Assembly (NCBI RefSeq): GCF_013041615.1 | Contig: NZ_JABEPQ010000001.1 | Coordinates: forward strand, 1,630,471 to 1,694,470 | Reading direction: 5' to 3' | DNA: 64,000 bases | Source of the DNA: Knoellia koreensis | GTDB taxonomy: Bacteria > Actinomycetota > Actinomycetes > Actinomycetales > Dermatophilaceae | Part shown: positions 9,541 to 20,763 of the stretch, one piece after another | Numbering within the stretch: position 1 is the first letter of the stretch | How the letters are laid out: every line of letters starts with the position of its first letter | The notes under the pieces: model-generated | The model's database searches: none | What the model was told of the DNA's origin: nothing | What the model saw: only the letters and a program-made list of their open reading frames with translations | Translations under genes and position numbers: made by a program

Positions 9541-10101
9541 CTAGGACGCCTTGGCCACCGGTTCGAGCGCGTTGGCGAAGGCCTTCAGCTCCTCGAAGGT
9601 GCCCGTGCCCGTGATGATCGACGTGAGCTGATCGGCCGATTCGGCCCGGTGGACCATGCTGTTCTGCACCTTGGCGCCGCGCTCGAAGGTCTCCCACGTC
9701 ACGCCTGCCGCCTGCACGTCCCCCACCCGCTTGGGGCGGTTGGTCTGGGCCGCGATCCACTCCTGCGTGGCGTCCTTGGTCTGCTCCAGCGCGACGTAGT
9801 TGCCCTTGGGTGACTGGTAGCCGGCGTGCCACGTCATGAGCCCATCGGTGGAGCGGACGTACCTCACGCTGGTGGCCTTCCACCCGTCCGGAAGGCCCTG
9901 CGGGGCCTCGATCGGCCACCCGGTCTCGGCAGCCACCTCGGTGGCCTTGGCCGAGACGTCCACGGGGGGCTGGGAGACGGTGTTGACGCGGGGCACGATG
10001 GCGATGAGCACGACCACGATGGCGACGATGACCAGCAAGGACCGGACGAGGTTGGCCACCGATCCGGATGCGTAGGAACTGCGGGGCGCGGGGGTGCTCA
10101 C
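9541..10101 (-). CDS. DUF4245-type membrane-anchored protein
   Basis: A protein of 186 residues. After ~17 residues comes one transmembrane helix (NLVRSLLVIVAIVVVLIAIVPR), then an extracytoplasmic domain with WPIEAPQGLPDGWKATSVRYV and YVALEQT that matches the actinobacterial DUF4245 family. Its function is unknown. Start is taken at GTG 10101; longer readings lack family similarity. As in mycobacteria it lies divergent to glpX. Only 97 bp separate the two starts, so their promoters must overlap. Confidence 0.8.
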   Translation of the reverse strand: MSTPAPRSSYASGSVANLVRSLLVIVAIVVVLIAIVPRVNTVSQPPVDVSAKATEVAAETGWPIEAPQGLPDGWKATSVRYVRSTDGLMTWHAGYQSPKGNYVALEQTKDATQEWIAAQTNRPKRVGDVQAAGVTWETFERGAKVQNSMVHRAESADQLTSIITGTGTFEELKAFANALEPVAKAS

Positions 10102-10198
10102 CGCACCATCGTCCCCGACCAGCCCCGACCCACGCCAACCAGCCCTCCCCCGATAGGCTCGCACCGCACTCACCCGCCGCCGCGTGAAGGATCGATGC

Positions 10199-11245
10199 AT
10201 GTCCGAGCAGCTCCTCCCCTCGTCGCTGCAGGTGGGCGGCGAAGCCCCCGACCGCAACCTCGCCCTCGAGCTGGTGCGGGTCACCGAGGCCGCCGCGATC
10301 TCCGGTGGCCGCTGGGTCGGTCGCGGCGACAAGAACGGCGCCGACGGCGCAGCCGTGGAGGCCATGCGAGCGCTCATCTCCACCGTCGCGATGAAGGGTG
10401 TCGTGGTCATCGGTGAGGGCGAGAAGGACGACGCTCCCATGCTGTTCAACGGCGAGGAGGTGGGCGACGGCAGCGGCCCCGAGTGCGACGTCGCCGTCGA
10501 CCCGATCGACGGCACCACCCTGACGGCCAAGGGCCAGTCGAATGCCGTGTCGGTGCTGGCCGTGGCCGACCGCGGCTCGATGTACGACCCCAGCGCGGTA
10601 TTCTACATGGACAAGCTGGTCACCGGGCCGGAGGCGGCGGACGCCGTCGACATCCGGCTGCCGGTCGCCGAGAACATCAAGCGGGTGGCCCGGGCCAAGA
10701 ACGAGACCGTCGAGGACGTCACCGTCGTCATGCTCGACCGTCCCCGCCACCAGCAGCTCGCCGAGGAGGTGCGTGCGGCCGGTGCCCGCATCCGGTTCAT
10801 CTCCGACGGCGACGTGGCGGGCGCGATCATGGCCGCCCGCGACGACACCGGTATCGACCTGCTGCTCGGGGTGGGCGGCACCCCCGAGGGCATCATCACC
10901 GCCTGCGCCATCAAGTGCCTTGGCGGTGTCATCCAGGGTCGCCTGACGCCGCGCGACGACGACGAGCGCCAGCGGGCCATCGACGCCGGTCACGACCTCG
11001 ACCGCGTGCTGTCGACCGATGACCTCGTGCGCAGCGAGAACTGCTTCTTCGTCGCCACCGGCATCACCGACGGCGAGCTGCTCAAGGGTGTGCGCTACCG
11101 CGCCGGTGGTGTGGTCACGAACTCCCTCGTGATGCGCTCGAAGTCGGGCACCATCCGCATGATCGAGAGCCACCACCAGCTGGCCAAGCTGCGCGCCTAC
11201 TCCTCGGTGCAGCTCGACCAGGCCGTCCCCGCGCAGGGGGCGTGA
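10199..11245 (+). CDS. glpX: Fructose-1,6-bisphosphatase class II
   Basis: A protein of 348 residues. Metal and phosphate sites are visible: [31 protein letters not shown] and [12 protein letters not shown]. It hydrolyses fructose 1,6-bisphosphate in gluconeogenesis; actinobacteria usually rely on this class. I choose ATG 10199 because GAAGGA lies about 8 bases upstream; GTG 10184 is the alternative. The stop overlaps the GTG of the following sugar kinase. Confidence 0.96.
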   Translation: MSEQLLPSSLQVGGEAPDRNLALELVRVTEAAAISGGRWVGRGDKNGADGAAVEAMRALISTVAMKGVVVIGEGEKDDAPMLFNGEEVGDGSGPECDVAVDPIDGTTLTAKGQSNAVSVLAVADRGSMYDPSAVFYMDKLVTGPEAADAVDIRLPVAENIKRVARAKNETVEDVTVVMLDRPRHQQLAEEVRAAGARIRFISDGDVAGAIMAARDDTGIDLLLGVGGTPEGIITACAIKCLGGVIQGRLTPRDDDERQRAIDAGHDLDRVLSTDDLVRSENCFFVATGITDGELLKGVRYRAGGVVTNSLVMRSKSGTIRMIESHHQLAKLRAYSSVQLDQAVPAQGA

Positions 11246-12168
11246 CCGCGATGACCAACCGGCTGCTCGTGGTCGGTGAGGCCCTCGTCGACATCGTCCA
11301 GGACCAGACCGGCGACCGCGCCGAGCACGTGGGCGGCAGCCCCGCCAACGTCGCCATGGGTCTGGCGCGGCTGGACCACCGGGTCGACTTCGCCTGCTGG
11401 CTCGGGCGCGACCCCCGCGGCGAGCGCATCGCCGCCCACCTCGCCCGGCACGGCGTGACGGTGCTGCCCGAGAGCTTCGGCGCCGACCCGACGACCACGG
11501 CGGTGGCCACCCTCGACGCCCACGGCGCCGCGACCTACGACTTCGACCTGCACTGGGACCTGCCGCAGGTCACCATCCCCGCCGGGACCGGCCACATCCA
11601 CACCGGGTCGATCGGGGCGGTGCTCGACCCCGGCGCCGCCAGCGTCCTCGCGGCCATCGACGAGGTCCGCACGCAGGGCACCGTGTCCTACGACCCCAAC
11701 ATCCGCCCCGGCATCATGGGAGAACTCGCGGCCGTCCGCCCCAAGGTCGAAGACCTCATCGGGCGCAGCGACGTGGTCAAGGCCAGTGACGACGACCTGC
11801 AGCTGCTCTACCCCGACCTCGCGACCGAGGAGGTGCTGGGCCGGTGGGTGTCCGCCGGCCCGGGTCTCGCGGTCGTGACCCGGGGCGCTGCCGGTGTCAT
11901 GTTCCGCGTCGCCTCGAGCGACGAGGTCACCACCGTTCCGACGCTCGCCGAGCACGTCGTCGACACGGTCGGTGCCGGCGACTCCTTCATGGCCGGCCTC
12001 GTGTCGGGCCTCGTGGCCGCCGGACTGCTCGGCGACGCGGGCGCCCGCGACCGGCTCGCCACGGCCACCCTTGACGACGTGCGCCCCGCGGTCGAGCGCG
12101 GCCTCGCCACCAGCGCCGTCACCGTCGGCAAGGCCGGCGCCTACGCACCCAGCCTGGACGAGCTCTAG
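11242..12168 (+). CDS. PfkB-family carbohydrate kinase (fructokinase-like)
   Basis: A protein of 308 residues. The ribokinase signature [15 protein letters not shown] sits near residue 30, and the ATP/anion-hole motif [17 protein letters not shown] with the catalytic Asp lies near residue 245. Most similar in layout to fructokinases, but the sugar cannot be fixed. GTG 11242 overlaps the glpX TGA (GTGA), so translation is coupled; ATG 11251 is an alternative. Pairing a sugar kinase with fructose bisphosphatase would join fructose entry to gluconeogenesis. Confidence 0.88.
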   Translation: MTAMTNRLLVVGEALVDIVQDQTGDRAEHVGGSPANVAMGLARLDHRVDFACWLGRDPRGERIAAHLARHGVTVLPESFGADPTTTAVATLDAHGAATYDFDLHWDLPQVTIPAGTGHIHTGSIGAVLDPGAASVLAAIDEVRTQGTVSYDPNIRPGIMGELAAVRPKVEDLIGRSDVVKASDDDLQLLYPDLATEEVLGRWVSAGPGLAVVTRGAAGVMFRVASSDEVTTVPTLAEHVVDTVGAGDSFMAGLVSGLVAAGLLGDAGARDRLATATLDDVRPAVERGLATSAVTVGKAGAYAPSLDEL

Positions 12169-12254
12169 CCAGCCACGCGGCATACCTCGCCCTGACCCAT
12201 CCCACGGACCCGCAGCACCGCACGACCGCAGCGCCAGCAAGGAGAAGACCCCCG

Positions 12255-13987
<1,733 letters not shown>

Positions 13988-13991
<4 letters not shown>

Positions 13992-14506
13992 GCGAAAAGC
14001 CTTCCACGCCAAGCGGTTTCGATGACCTGATCGACGCCAACAAGGTCTACGCCGAGCACGAGTTCTCCACCGGCGGCTTCGACGGCATCGCCCACGCGGG
14101 TGTCGCCATCGTCACCTGCATGGACTCACGCATCGACCCGCTGCGGATGCTGGGCCTCGACCCCGGTGACGCGAAGATCTTCCGCAACCCTGGTGGCCGC
14201 ATCACCGCCAACGCCCTCGAGGCGCTCGTCCTCGGAGTGCACCTGCTGGGCGTCAACCGCATCCTCGTCGTCCCCCACACCAAGTGCGCGATGACGAAGA
14301 ACACCGAGCAGGAGCTGCGCGAGAAGATCACCGAGCTGTCCGGCCAGGACGCCTCGTGGCAGGGCTTCCACGTGATCGCCGACCAGGAGGCCGCGCTGCG
14401 CCAGGACGTCGCCGCGGTCCGTTCGCACCCCCTCATCGCCGACCGCGTCGAGGTCGGCGGCTTCATCTACGACGTCGACACCGGCCTGGTGGACCAGCGG
14501 GTCTGA
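13988..14506 (+). CDS. Beta-class carbonic anhydrase
   Basis: A protein of 172 residues. Zinc ligands are C44 and D46 (CMDSR, with the Asp-Arg dyad D46-R48), H97 and C100 (PHTKC). It is the short actinobacterial beta type, similar in architecture to mycobacterial Rv1284. It hydrates CO2 to bicarbonate in the cytoplasm. The start overlaps the fumarase stop (ATGA), a link that could supply bicarbonate for anaplerosis (inference). A 17-bp hairpin closes the transcription unit. Confidence 0.93.
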
Positions 14507-14516
14507 GCGCACGCAA

Positions 14517-14559
14517 AGGGGCGGTATGCCGCGAGGGGGCCACGCGGCATACCGCCCCT
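14517..14559. terminator. 17-bp hairpin made of two facing 8-mer copies
   Basis: The arms 14517-14533 and 14543-14559 are perfectly complementary around a 9-base loop, and each contains the dispersed GGTATGCCGCG unit. It lies between the convergent carbonic anhydrase and ohr genes and would form in either transcript. There is no U-tract, as is common in actinobacterial terminators. Confidence 0.7.
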
Positions 14560-14576
14560 GCGTCAGTGGAGACGAC

Positions 14577-14999
14577 TCAGGCGACCGAGACGTTCACCTC
14601 GATGTTGCCGCGGGTGGCCTTGGAGTAGGGGCACACCTGGTGCGCCGCCTCGACCAGGCTCTTGGCCTGCTCGGCGTCCAGGCCCGGCAGCTCGGCGACG
14701 AGGTCCACCGCCAACCCGAAACCGCTGTCGGTCTTGCCGAAGTGCACGGTCGCCGTGACGGGGGCGTCACCCACGTCGACGCCCTCGCGCTTGGCCACCG
14801 CCGCAAGCGCACCGCTGAAGCACGAGGCGTACCCGGCCGCGAACAGGGTCTCGGGGTTGGCCTTGGGGTTGCTCACGCTTCCCGGCTTGCCGAGGGGCAG
14901 GTCGACGACGCCGTCCTCGCTCTTGACGGTGCCCTCACGCCCACCGTGGGCGGTGGCGGCGCTGGTGTAGAGCTCCTCGGTGACTGCTTCGAACGGCAT
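14577..14999 (-). CDS. ohr: Organic hydroperoxide resistance protein (Ohr/OsmC)
   Basis: A protein of 140 residues, the standard Ohr length. The redox pair is C60 (AAGYASCFSGAL) and C123 (HQVCPYSKATRGN). Ohr reduces organic peroxides using lipoylated proteins. The start is ATG 14999 with AGGGAG just upstream. No OhrR (MarR) gene is beside it. The leader contains a triple CTGTTGGG repeat that may mark its control region. Confidence 0.95.
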   Translation of the reverse strand: MPFEAVTEELYTSAATAHGGREGTVKSEDGVVDLPLGKPGSVSNPKANPETLFAAGYASCFSGALAAVAKREGVDVGDAPVTATVHFGKTDSGFGLAVDLVAELPGLDAEQAKSLVEAAHQVCPYSKATRGNIEVNVSVA

Positions 15000-15010
15000 G
15001 ACACTCCCTG

Positions 15011-15038
15011 TCTGTTGGGGTCTGTTGGGTCTGTTGGG
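15011..15038. repeat. Triple direct repeat TCTGTTGGG before ohr
   Basis: TCTGTTGGG occurs at 15011-15019, 15021-15029 and 15030-15038, ending 12 bases before the ohr ATG on the complementary strand. The short, almost head-to-tail spacing (10 and 9 bp) argues against a classical palindromic OhrR site. It could be a regulator-binding array or simple slippage. Confidence 0.6.
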
Positions 15039-15160
15039 TTCACGGTCGGGCACACGATGTGTCCACCGGGGCCAACTCCCGCCGGCCGCCCGAGATTCCA
15101 CCCCGACCGTATGCCGGGACGTCGGCCGTCGCGCGCGTGGCTCCTCAGCGGGGCGTGGTG

Positions 15161-15215
15161 TTGACAGGGACGACGCTCCGGTTGCATGGTTACCTACATG
15201 ACTAACGAACCGGCT
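15161..15215 (+). promoter_or_regulatory. Probable promoter and operator of the GntR-ABC operon
   Basis: TTGACA at 15161-15166 matches the -35 consensus. CATGGT at 15185-15190, 18 bases further on, is a weak -10. Just downstream, 15199-15215 holds the half-sites CTAAC and GGCTAAC separated by GAACC, a plausible site for the GntR-type regulator of this operon. Autoregulation is the rule for YtrA-type GntR proteins; the site itself is inferred. Confidence 0.45.
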
Positions 15216-15238
15216 AACCGAATGAGGGCGACCTCGTG

Positions 15239-15607
15239 ATGGATGAGGGCCGGCCCATCTACCTGCAGATCGCCGAGCAGATCGAGAGCTCGATCGTCGA
15301 CGGGTCGATCGCAGAGGAGAGCCCGGTGCCCTCGACCAACGAGCTCGCGGCGTTCCACCGGATCAACCCGGCGACGGCAGCCAAGGGCGTAGCCCAGCTG
15401 GTGACCGACGGGGTGATCTACAAACGAAGGGGGATCGGCATGTTCGTCGCCGAGGGGGCGCGGGCGCAGCTGCTGGAGCGGCGGCGCGAGCGCTTCCTGC
15501 AGGAGTACGTCACACCGCTCATGACCGAGGCCGCAAAGCTCGGCCTCGACACCGACTACGTCAGCAAGCTCATCGACACCTGGAAGCCAAAGGAGAACGG
15601 CGCATGA
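15239..15607 (+). CDS. GntR-family regulator, YtrA type
   Basis: A protein of 122 residues. A winged helix at residues ~5-75 (PIYLQIAEQIESSIVDG, VPSTNELAAFHRINPATA, VIYKRRGIGMFV) and a short C-terminal helix hairpin instead of a large effector domain mark the YtrA subfamily, which nearly always controls a neighbouring ABC transporter. ATG 15239 is chosen; GTG 15236 is adjacent. The last codon overlaps the ATPase ATG (ATGA). Confidence 0.92.
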   Translation: MDEGRPIYLQIAEQIESSIVDGSIAEESPVPSTNELAAFHRINPATAAKGVAQLVTDGVIYKRRGIGMFVAEGARAQLLERRRERFLQEYVTPLMTEAAKLGLDTDYVSKLIDTWKPKENGA

Positions 15608-16497
15608 GCGTCATCGAGTTCAACGCGGTGTCCAAGCGCTACGGCGGCATCACAGCGCTCGACAACGTCAGCCTCGCCCTGGGCGAGCACCGCATCACCG
15701 GCCTGCTGGGCCGCAACGGTGCCGGCAAAAGCACGTTCATGTCCATCGCCACCGCCCGGTCCTTCGCCAGCGAGGGCCGGGTGCGTGTCTTCGGCGAGAA
15801 CCCGTACGAGAACAGTGGGGTCCTCGACCGCGTCTGCTTCATCGGCGAGAACCAGACCTACCCGCAGGCGCACAAGGTGCGCCACGTTCTCGATGGGGCC
15901 CGAATCGCCTTCCCCCTCTGGGACGAGAACCTGGCCCGGGAGCTCGTGGACGCGTTCGGCCTCCTCACCGGGCAACTGGTCCGCAAGCTGAGCCGCGGCC
16001 AGCGCTCGGCCGTCGGCGTCATCGTCGGCCTCGCCTCCCGGGCGCCACTGACCTTCTTCGACGAGCCCTACCTCGGGCTGGATGCCGTTGCGAGACAGCT
16101 GTTCTACGACCGACTGGTCGCCGACTATGGCGAGCACCCGCGCACCATCGTCCTGTCGACGCACCTCATCGACGAGGTGGCCGACCTCATCGAGCACGTC
16201 GTCGTCCTCGACCACGGCCGCGTGATGATCGACAGCGACGCCGACAGCCTGCGCGGCAGTGCGGTCGTCGTGAGCGGACCCCGCGCGGCCGTCGAGTCGT
16301 TCGCCACCGACCACGAGGTCCTGCAGCGCGAGGACCTGGGCGGTTTCGCGCGCATGACCATCCGTGGCGCGAGCGCGGACCACGCCCGGCAGCAGGGCCT
16401 CACCCTCGAACCCGTCTCACTCCAGCAGCTCGTCGTCCGCGCCACCACCGCCGCGGGCACGGCGCCCGACCACACTCCCGAGAGGGTCGCATCATGA
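15604..16497 (+). CDS. ABC transporter ATP-binding protein
   Basis: A protein of 297 residues. Walker A is GRNGAGKST (36-44), the signature is LSRGQ, Walker B is LTFFDEP and the switch is VLSTHLIDE. The extra ~75 C-terminal residues resemble export-type or YtrB-type ATPases rather than importers. It is coupled by ATGA overlaps to the GntR gene before it and the permease after it. Drug, peptide or lipid export is likely; the substrate is unknown. Confidence 0.93.
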   Translation: MSVIEFNAVSKRYGGITALDNVSLALGEHRITGLLGRNGAGKSTFMSIATARSFASEGRVRVFGENPYENSGVLDRVCFIGENQTYPQAHKVRHVLDGARIAFPLWDENLARELVDAFGLLTGQLVRKLSRGQRSAVGVIVGLASRAPLTFFDEPYLGLDAVARQLFYDRLVADYGEHPRTIVLSTHLIDEVADLIEHVVVLDHGRVMIDSDADSLRGSAVVVSGPRAAVESFATDHEVLQREDLGGFARMTIRGASADHARQQGLTLEPVSLQQLVVRATTAAGTAPDHTPERVAS

Positions 16498-17192
16498 GTC
16501 ACGTCGTCAAGGCGCTGCGCCTGAGCCTCGTCAACAGCCTCACCAGCGTCGGCTGGCCCTGGGCCATCCTCGCCATGACGTTCGCGGTCAACTGGGCGAT
16601 CTTCGCCGTGCTTCCAGACGACGTCCCGGTGCCTGACCGCCAGACAGGGGCGCTGGCCTCGCTCTACTTCGTCGCGCTCATCGCGAACCTCCAGCTGTGG
16701 ACCCAGGGCTTCCCGTTCGCCATGGGGCTCAGCCTGACCCGCAAGGCCTACTTCGGCGGGACCGTCCTGATGCTGCTGCTCCAGAGCGTTGTCGCCGGTG
16801 TCGCCCTGACCGCGCTGAGCCGGGTCGAGGCCGCCACCAGCGGGTGGGGCGTGGACATGAAGTTCTTTGCCCCGTGGGTCTTCGACCAGGGCAACCTGGG
16901 CGCTCGCTTCCTCATGTATGCCGTGCCGTTCGCGATGCTGTCGGCGCTCGGCATGGTGATCGGCGTGGTCTTCAAGCGCTGGGGCCAGTCGGGTGTCTAC
17001 ACCCTCACGATCACGAGCCTGCTGCTGATCGCCGTCGTCACCTTGCTCGTCACATGGCAGGACTGGTGGGCGGCGATCGGTCGGTTCTTCACCGACTCGA
17101 GCTTCGTCGGCCTGACCGCCGGCTACCCCGCCTTGCTGGCCGTCGCCTGCGCCTCCCTGGCGTGGCTCGGTCTGCGCCGCGCCGCTCCCTGA
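16494..17192 (+). CDS. ABC transporter permease
   Basis: A protein of 232 residues with six predicted membrane segments (residues ~22-42, 54-76, 83-105, 136-160, 167-188, 205-226) and no ATPase motif. A long loop between segments 3 and 4 faces outside if the N-terminus is cytoplasmic. It overlaps the ATPase gene by ATGA and completes a three-gene GntR-ATPase-permease operon. No named permease family was recognised. Confidence 0.85.
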   Translation: MSHVVKALRLSLVNSLTSVGWPWAILAMTFAVNWAIFAVLPDDVPVPDRQTGALASLYFVALIANLQLWTQGFPFAMGLSLTRKAYFGGTVLMLLLQSVVAGVALTALSRVEAATSGWGVDMKFFAPWVFDQGNLGARFLMYAVPFAMLSALGMVIGVVFKRWGQSGVYTLTITSLLLIAVVTLLVTWQDWWAAIGRFFTDSSFVGLTAGYPALLAVACASLAWLGLRRAAP

Positions 17193-17213
17193 CGCATCCT
17201 GGGCCCGCATCGC

Positions 17214-17264
17214 CCGAGGCGAGGTATGCCGCGTGGCTGGGCCCCGCGGCATACCTCGTCTCGG
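17214..17264. terminator. 20-bp hairpin with paired 8-mers between convergent genes
   Basis: Arms 17214-17233 and 17245-17264 pair with a single G-U, around an 11-base loop, and contain facing copies of the dispersed unit. The position, between the ABC permease and glmM, fits a bidirectional terminator. Confidence 0.7.
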
Positions 17265-17279
17265 CGTTGGCGAGGGACC

Positions 17280-18626
17280 TCAGAGGGTGAGGCGGTCACG
17301 GACGACACCCACGAGGGTATCGGCGACCTGCTGGGCCTGGGCCTCGTCGGCCGCCTCGACCATGACCCGCACCACGGGTTCGGTGCCGGACTTGCGCAGC
17401 AGCACGCGTCCGGAGCCGGCGAGCAACTCCTCCTGCTCCTTGACCGCACGCTGGAGCTCCTCGTCGGAGTCGACCCGGGTCTTGTCGACGCCCTTGACGT
17501 TGATCAGCACCTGCGGCATCCGCTGCATGACGGTGGCCAGCTCGGCCAGCGACTGGCCGGTCTCCGCGACGCGAGCGGCGAGCATGAGCCCGGTCAGCAC
17601 GCCGTCACCGGTCGTGCCGTGCTCGAGCATGATGACGTGGCCACTCTGCTCGCCGCCGAGCGAGTAGGAGCCGGCGCGCATGTCCTCCAGGACGTAGCGG
17701 TCCCCCACCCCGGTCTGGCGCACGGTGATGCCCTCGCGCTCCATGGCCTGGAGCAGCCCGAGGTTGCTCATGACGGTGGCGACGAGGGTGTCCGAGGCCA
17801 GCGCGCCGCGGGACTTCAGGGCCACGGCGAGGATGCCCATGATCTGGTCGCCGTCGATCTCGTTGCCGTCGGCGTCCACGGCGAGGCAGCGGTCGGCGTC
17901 GCCGTCGTGGGCGATGCCGAGGTCGGCACCCTTGGCCACGACCGCGGCCTTGAGGTGGTCGAGGTGGGTGGAGCCGTAGCCGTCGTTGATGTTGAGCCCG
18001 TCGGGCTCGGCACCGATCTCGACCACCTCCGCGCCGGCGAGGCGGAACACCTCGGGCGACACCGCCGAGGCCGCGCCGTGCGCACCGTCGATGACGACCT
18101 TCAGCCCGTCGAGCCGGTGCGGCAGCGCCTCGAGCAGGTGCGCGACGTAGCGCGCCTGACCGGCGCGGTTCTCGTGCACCCGGCCGACCTGGGCGCCGGT
18201 GGGGCGCTCCCACTCACGGTCGAGCTGGGCGGCGATCTCGTCCTCGACCGAGTCGGGCAGCTTGTGCCCGCCTGCGGCGAAGAACTTGATCCCGTTGTCG
18301 GGCATGGCGTTGTGCGATGCCGAGAGCATGACGCCGAAGTGGGCGTCCATGTCGGCGGTCAGGAACGCGACGGCCGGGGTGGGGAGCACCCCCACGTTGT
18401 GGACGTCGACACCGGCGGATGCCAATCCGGCCACCACCGCCGCCGAGAGGAACTCACCCGACGCCCGCGGGTCGCGGCCCACGACCGCCTTGGGCTTGCG
18501 CCCGGCCTCGCGGGCCTCACGCCCCAAGACGTGCGCGGCGGAGACGCTCAGCCGCAGGGCCAGCTCCGCCGTGATGTCGACATTCGCGAGTCCCCGGACT
18601 CCGTCGGTCCCGAACAGTCGTGCCAT
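17280..18626 (-). CDS. glmM: Phosphoglucosamine mutase
   Basis: A protein of 448 residues. It converts glucosamine-6-phosphate to glucosamine-1-phosphate for peptidoglycan. The phosphoserine is S104 in [17 protein letters not shown], the metal loop is [13 protein letters not shown], and the C-terminal phosphate loop is [17 protein letters not shown]. It starts ATG 18626 and lies 198 bp downstream of rpsI in the same orientation, as in many actinobacteria. Hairpins in that gap suggest reduced read-through from the ribosomal genes. Confidence 0.97.
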   Translation of the reverse strand: MARLFGTDGVRGLANVDITAELALRLSVSAAHVLGREAREAGRKPKAVVGRDPRASGEFLSAAVVAGLASAGVDVHNVGVLPTPAVAFLTADMDAHFGVMLSASHNAMPDNGIKFFAAGGHKLPDSVEDEIAAQLDREWERPTGAQVGRVHENRAGQARYVAHLLEALPHRLDGLKVVIDGAHGAASAVSPEVFRLAGAEVVEIGAEPDGLNINDGYGSTHLDHLKAAVVAKGADLGIAHDGDADRCLAVDADGNEIDGDQIMGILAVALKSRGALASDTLVATVMSNLGLLQAMEREGITVRQTGVGDRYVLEDMRAGSYSLGGEQSGHVIMLEHGTTGDGVLTGLMLAARVAETGQSLAELATVMQRMPQVLINVKGVDKTRVDSDEELQRAVKEQEELLAGSGRVLLRKSGTEPVVRVMVEAADEAQAQQVADTLVGVVRDRLTL

Positions 18627-18750
18627 GAAGAGGTGCCTTTCGAACGATCAGGCGCGCACGCGGCATACGAGGCGCCACCGGAGGCAGGACACCCAGCCGC
18701 ACCCGCACGCGCGCGGACGCATCTGGACGAACCTACTCCCCCTACAGACG

Positions 18751-18818
18751 CCGAAGGCGGCACCCGAGTTGTCCGGGTGCCGCCTTCGGACCGGCGCTGC
18801 ACGGTGAGCGTGCAGCGC
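18751..18818 (-). terminator. Two tandem hairpins downstream of rpsI
   Basis: The first met from rpsI has arms 18794-18803 and 18809-18818 (10 bp, 5-base loop). The second has arms 18751-18766 and 18774-18789 (16 bp, 7-base loop). Both are perfect. They probably terminate or attenuate rplM-rpsI transcription before glmM. Confidence 0.7.
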
Positions 18819-18824
18819 GCGGGA

Positions 18825-19328
18825 TCAGCGCTTGCTGTACTGCGGAGCCTTGCGGGCCTTCTTGAGACCGGCCTTCTTGCGCTCCGGGACGCGGGCGTCA
18901 CGGGTGAGGAAGCCGGCCTTCTTCAGCGCCGGGCGGTTGAGCTCCTCGTCGACCCCGTTGAGCGAACGGGCGACACCGAGGCGCACGGCACCGGCCTGGC
19001 CCGAGGGGCCACCGCCGTGGACGCGCACCAGCACGTCGTAGGCGCCGTCGAGCTCGAGCACCTTGAGCGGCTCGTTGACGATCTGCTGGTGCACCTTGTT
19101 GGGGAAGTACTCCTCGAGCGAACGCCCGTTGATCTTCCACTCGCCGGTGCCGGGGACGATGCGCACGCGGGCGATGGCCTGCTTGCGGCGACCGGTGGCG
19201 CCGCCGGGGGCGGAGGCGCTGGGGCGGCGGGTCGGCTCGTCGGTGACGGGACCCTCGGACTCGGAGGTGTACTCGCTGACCTCGGGCTCGTCACTCTCGA
19301 GGACGTCGTTGTTGATGTTCTCAGTCAC
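18825..19328 (-). CDS. rpsI: 30S ribosomal protein S9
   Basis: A protein of 167 residues. The S9 core ([17 protein letters not shown] ... [27 protein letters not shown], with the C-terminal KR that reaches the P-site tRNA) begins near residue 40. It is preceded by an acidic extension rich in Glu, Asp and Ser, common in actinobacterial S9. Start GTG 19328 has AAGGAT upstream and lies 8 bases after rplM. Confidence 0.97.
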   Translation of the reverse strand: MTENINNDVLESDEPEVSEYTSESEGPVTDEPTRRPSASAPGGATGRRKQAIARVRIVPGTGEWKINGRSLEEYFPNKVHQQIVNEPLKVLELDGAYDVLVRVHGGGPSGQAGAVRLGVARSLNGVDEELNRPALKKAGFLTRDARVPERKKAGLKKARKAPQYSKR

Positions 19329-19336
19329 GGGGATCC

Positions 19337-19780
19337 TTACTGGGAGACCTGGGAGATCTCGAACGGAACGGGCTTCTGGGCGGCGTGCGGGTGCTCGGCA
19401 CCGGCGTACACCTTGAGGTGCGTCAGCTGCTGGCGACCGAGGGTGGTCTTGGGCAGCATGCCGCGGACGGCCTTCTCGATGGCCTTGGTCGGGTCCTTGG
19501 CGAGCAGCTCGGTGTAGGTCGTGCTCTTGAGGCCGCCCGGGAAGCCCGAGTGACGGTAGGCCTTCTTCTGCTCGAGCTTGGCGCCGGTGAGGGCGACCTT
19601 CTCGGCGTTGATGATGATGACGAAGTCGCCACCGTCGACGTGCGGCGCGAAGGTCGTCTTGTGCTTGCCGCGCAGGAGCGTCGCGGTGTGGCTCGCGAGG
19701 CGACCCAGCACGACGTCCGTGGCGTCGATGACGTGCCAGTTCCGAGTGACCTCGGCCGGCTTGGGGGTGAAGGTGCGCAA
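19337..19780 (-). CDS. rplM: 50S ribosomal protein L13
   Basis: A protein of 147 residues, full length for L13. [36 protein letters not shown] and [23 protein letters not shown] are conserved. The start is a TTG at 19780 preceded by AAGGG; it gives the usual MRTFTPKP beginning. First gene of rplM-rpsI(-glmM). Confidence 0.96.
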   Translation of the reverse strand: MRTFTPKPAEVTRNWHVIDATDVVLGRLASHTATLLRGKHKTTFAPHVDGGDFVIIINAEKVALTGAKLEQKKAYRHSGFPGGLKSTTYTELLAKDPTKAIEKAVRGMLPKTTLGRQQLTHLKVYAGAEHPHAAQKPVPFEISQVSQ

Positions 19781-19884
19781 GGTTGTGCCCTTTTCTGACA
19801 GGTGATGAGTGGTGCGGGTATGCCGTGGGCGCCCGAGGCGCGTTCTGCGTCGCCTTTCGAGGGCGCACGGCACAACAGTGGTCA

Positions 19885-19913
19885 AGTTTACGGGTGGGCA
19901 GCCGGACACCCAA
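19885..19913 (-). promoter_or_regulatory. Probable rplM-rpsI promoter
   Basis: Read on the minus strand, TTGGGT (complement of 19908-19913), a 17-base spacer and TAAACT (complement of 19885-19890) fit a -35/-10 pair with a good TANNNT -10. Transcription would begin near 19878, giving a leader of about 100 bases before the TTG start. Confidence 0.45.
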
Positions 19914-19974
19914 ATCACCGACGGAGGGCACCCAAAGGGGCTCTGACCTGCAAAAACGTGGGCTCGCGGCATAC

Positions 19975-20020
19975 GTGCAAAGAACTTGTGCAAACAGAGT
20001 GTGCAAAGGTATTGTGCACA
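19975..20020 (+). promoter_or_regulatory. Four GTGCA-type direct repeats at 13-bp period before the ArsR-like gene
   Basis: GTGCAAA occurs at 19975, 19988 and 20001, and GTGCACA at 20014, each exactly 13 bp apart, ending two bases before the ATG. TATTGT at 20010-20015 lies inside the array and is correctly placed as a -10 for a transcript starting at the ATG. No ribosome site exists, so a leaderless mRNA is likely. The array is a candidate autoregulatory operator. Confidence 0.6.
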
Positions 20021-20021
20021 C

Positions 20022-20690
20022 ATGGCCCCTCCCCCTGCTTCCCGCAAACCTGCCGACGACACCGGCGCCACCCCGGGCTCCGGGCCCCGCATCGAGCAGA
20101 TCGGCGACATGACCGGGCTGCGGCTCGACGCCACCGCGGTCAAGGTGCTCGCCCACCCGTTGCGCTCCCGGCTGCTCAGCGCCCTGCGGCTCGGCGGGCC
20201 CGCCACGGCCACCGACCTCGCGACCAGGCTCGACACCAACTCGGGTGCCACGTCCTACCACCTGCGCAAGCTCGAGTCGGTCGGTCTCGTCGCCGACACC
20301 GGCGAGGGGGAGGGCAAGCGCCGGCTCTGGCGGGCCGCCACGGAGTTCCACACCTGGGAGCCCAGCGACTTCGCCGACGACGAGGACGCCGAGACCGCAC
20401 TCAACTGGCTGACCCGCGACTACCTGCGCCACTTCGGTGAGCAGTTCGGCCGCTGGCTCGACGTCGAGGGCTCCTGGCCCACCGAGTGGCGTGACGCGGC
20501 CGGCATGGGCGACTCGTTCGTCGTCGCCACCGCCGAGCAGCTCGAGGCCCTCAAGGCCGAGATCGACGAGGTGATCCTCAAGTACCGCCGCGTCGGTCAG
20601 GGCAACCCCAATGCCCGACGCCTGGCCATCTACACGGCCTCCTACCCCCTCGACCTGGACCGCGCACCGCGCGGCAAGGACCAGAAGTGA
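20022..20690 (+). CDS. ArsR-like winged-helix transcriptional regulator
   Basis: A protein of 222 residues. The DNA-binding region [51 protein letters not shown] (about residues 43-95) is a clear ArsR-type winged helix. The rest, rich in Trp and acidic residues with no metal-binding cysteines, looks like the ligand part of the helix-turn-helix regulators often paired with MFS exporters. It precedes such an exporter, which it probably controls. Start ATG 20022 appears leaderless. Confidence 0.88.
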   Translation: MAPPPASRKPADDTGATPGSGPRIEQIGDMTGLRLDATAVKVLAHPLRSRLLSALRLGGPATATDLATRLDTNSGATSYHLRKLESVGLVADTGEGEGKRRLWRAATEFHTWEPSDFADDEDAETALNWLTRDYLRHFGEQFGRWLDVEGSWPTEWRDAAGMGDSFVVATAEQLEALKAEIDEVILKYRRVGQGNPNARRLAIYTASYPLDLDRAPRGKDQK

Positions 20691-20697
20691 GCCAGCC

Positions 20698-20763
20698 ATG
20701 AGCACCCCACGAAGTTTCTCCCCCGCTTCGCTCCTCCGAATACTCCGCGGGGACCCCGCATGA
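20698..20763 (+). CDS. 21-codon upstream ORF, coupled to the MFS gene
   Basis: A short reading frame starts MSTPRSFSP and ends RGDPA. Its TGA overlaps the ATG of the MFS gene (ATGA). The 11-mer CATGAGCACCC occurs both at its start (20697) and at the MFS start (20759), so the frame seems to have arisen by duplication or insertion of about 62 bp. GCGGGG-A-CCCCGC sits just before the second start. It may be a translated leader or only a repeat relic. Confidence 0.4.
   Translation: MSTPRSFSPASLLRILRGDPA

Noticed and set aside
19781..19880. L13-type autoregulatory leader before rplM
   Set aside because: No match to a known L13 leader could be recognised by eye; only the promoter is reported.
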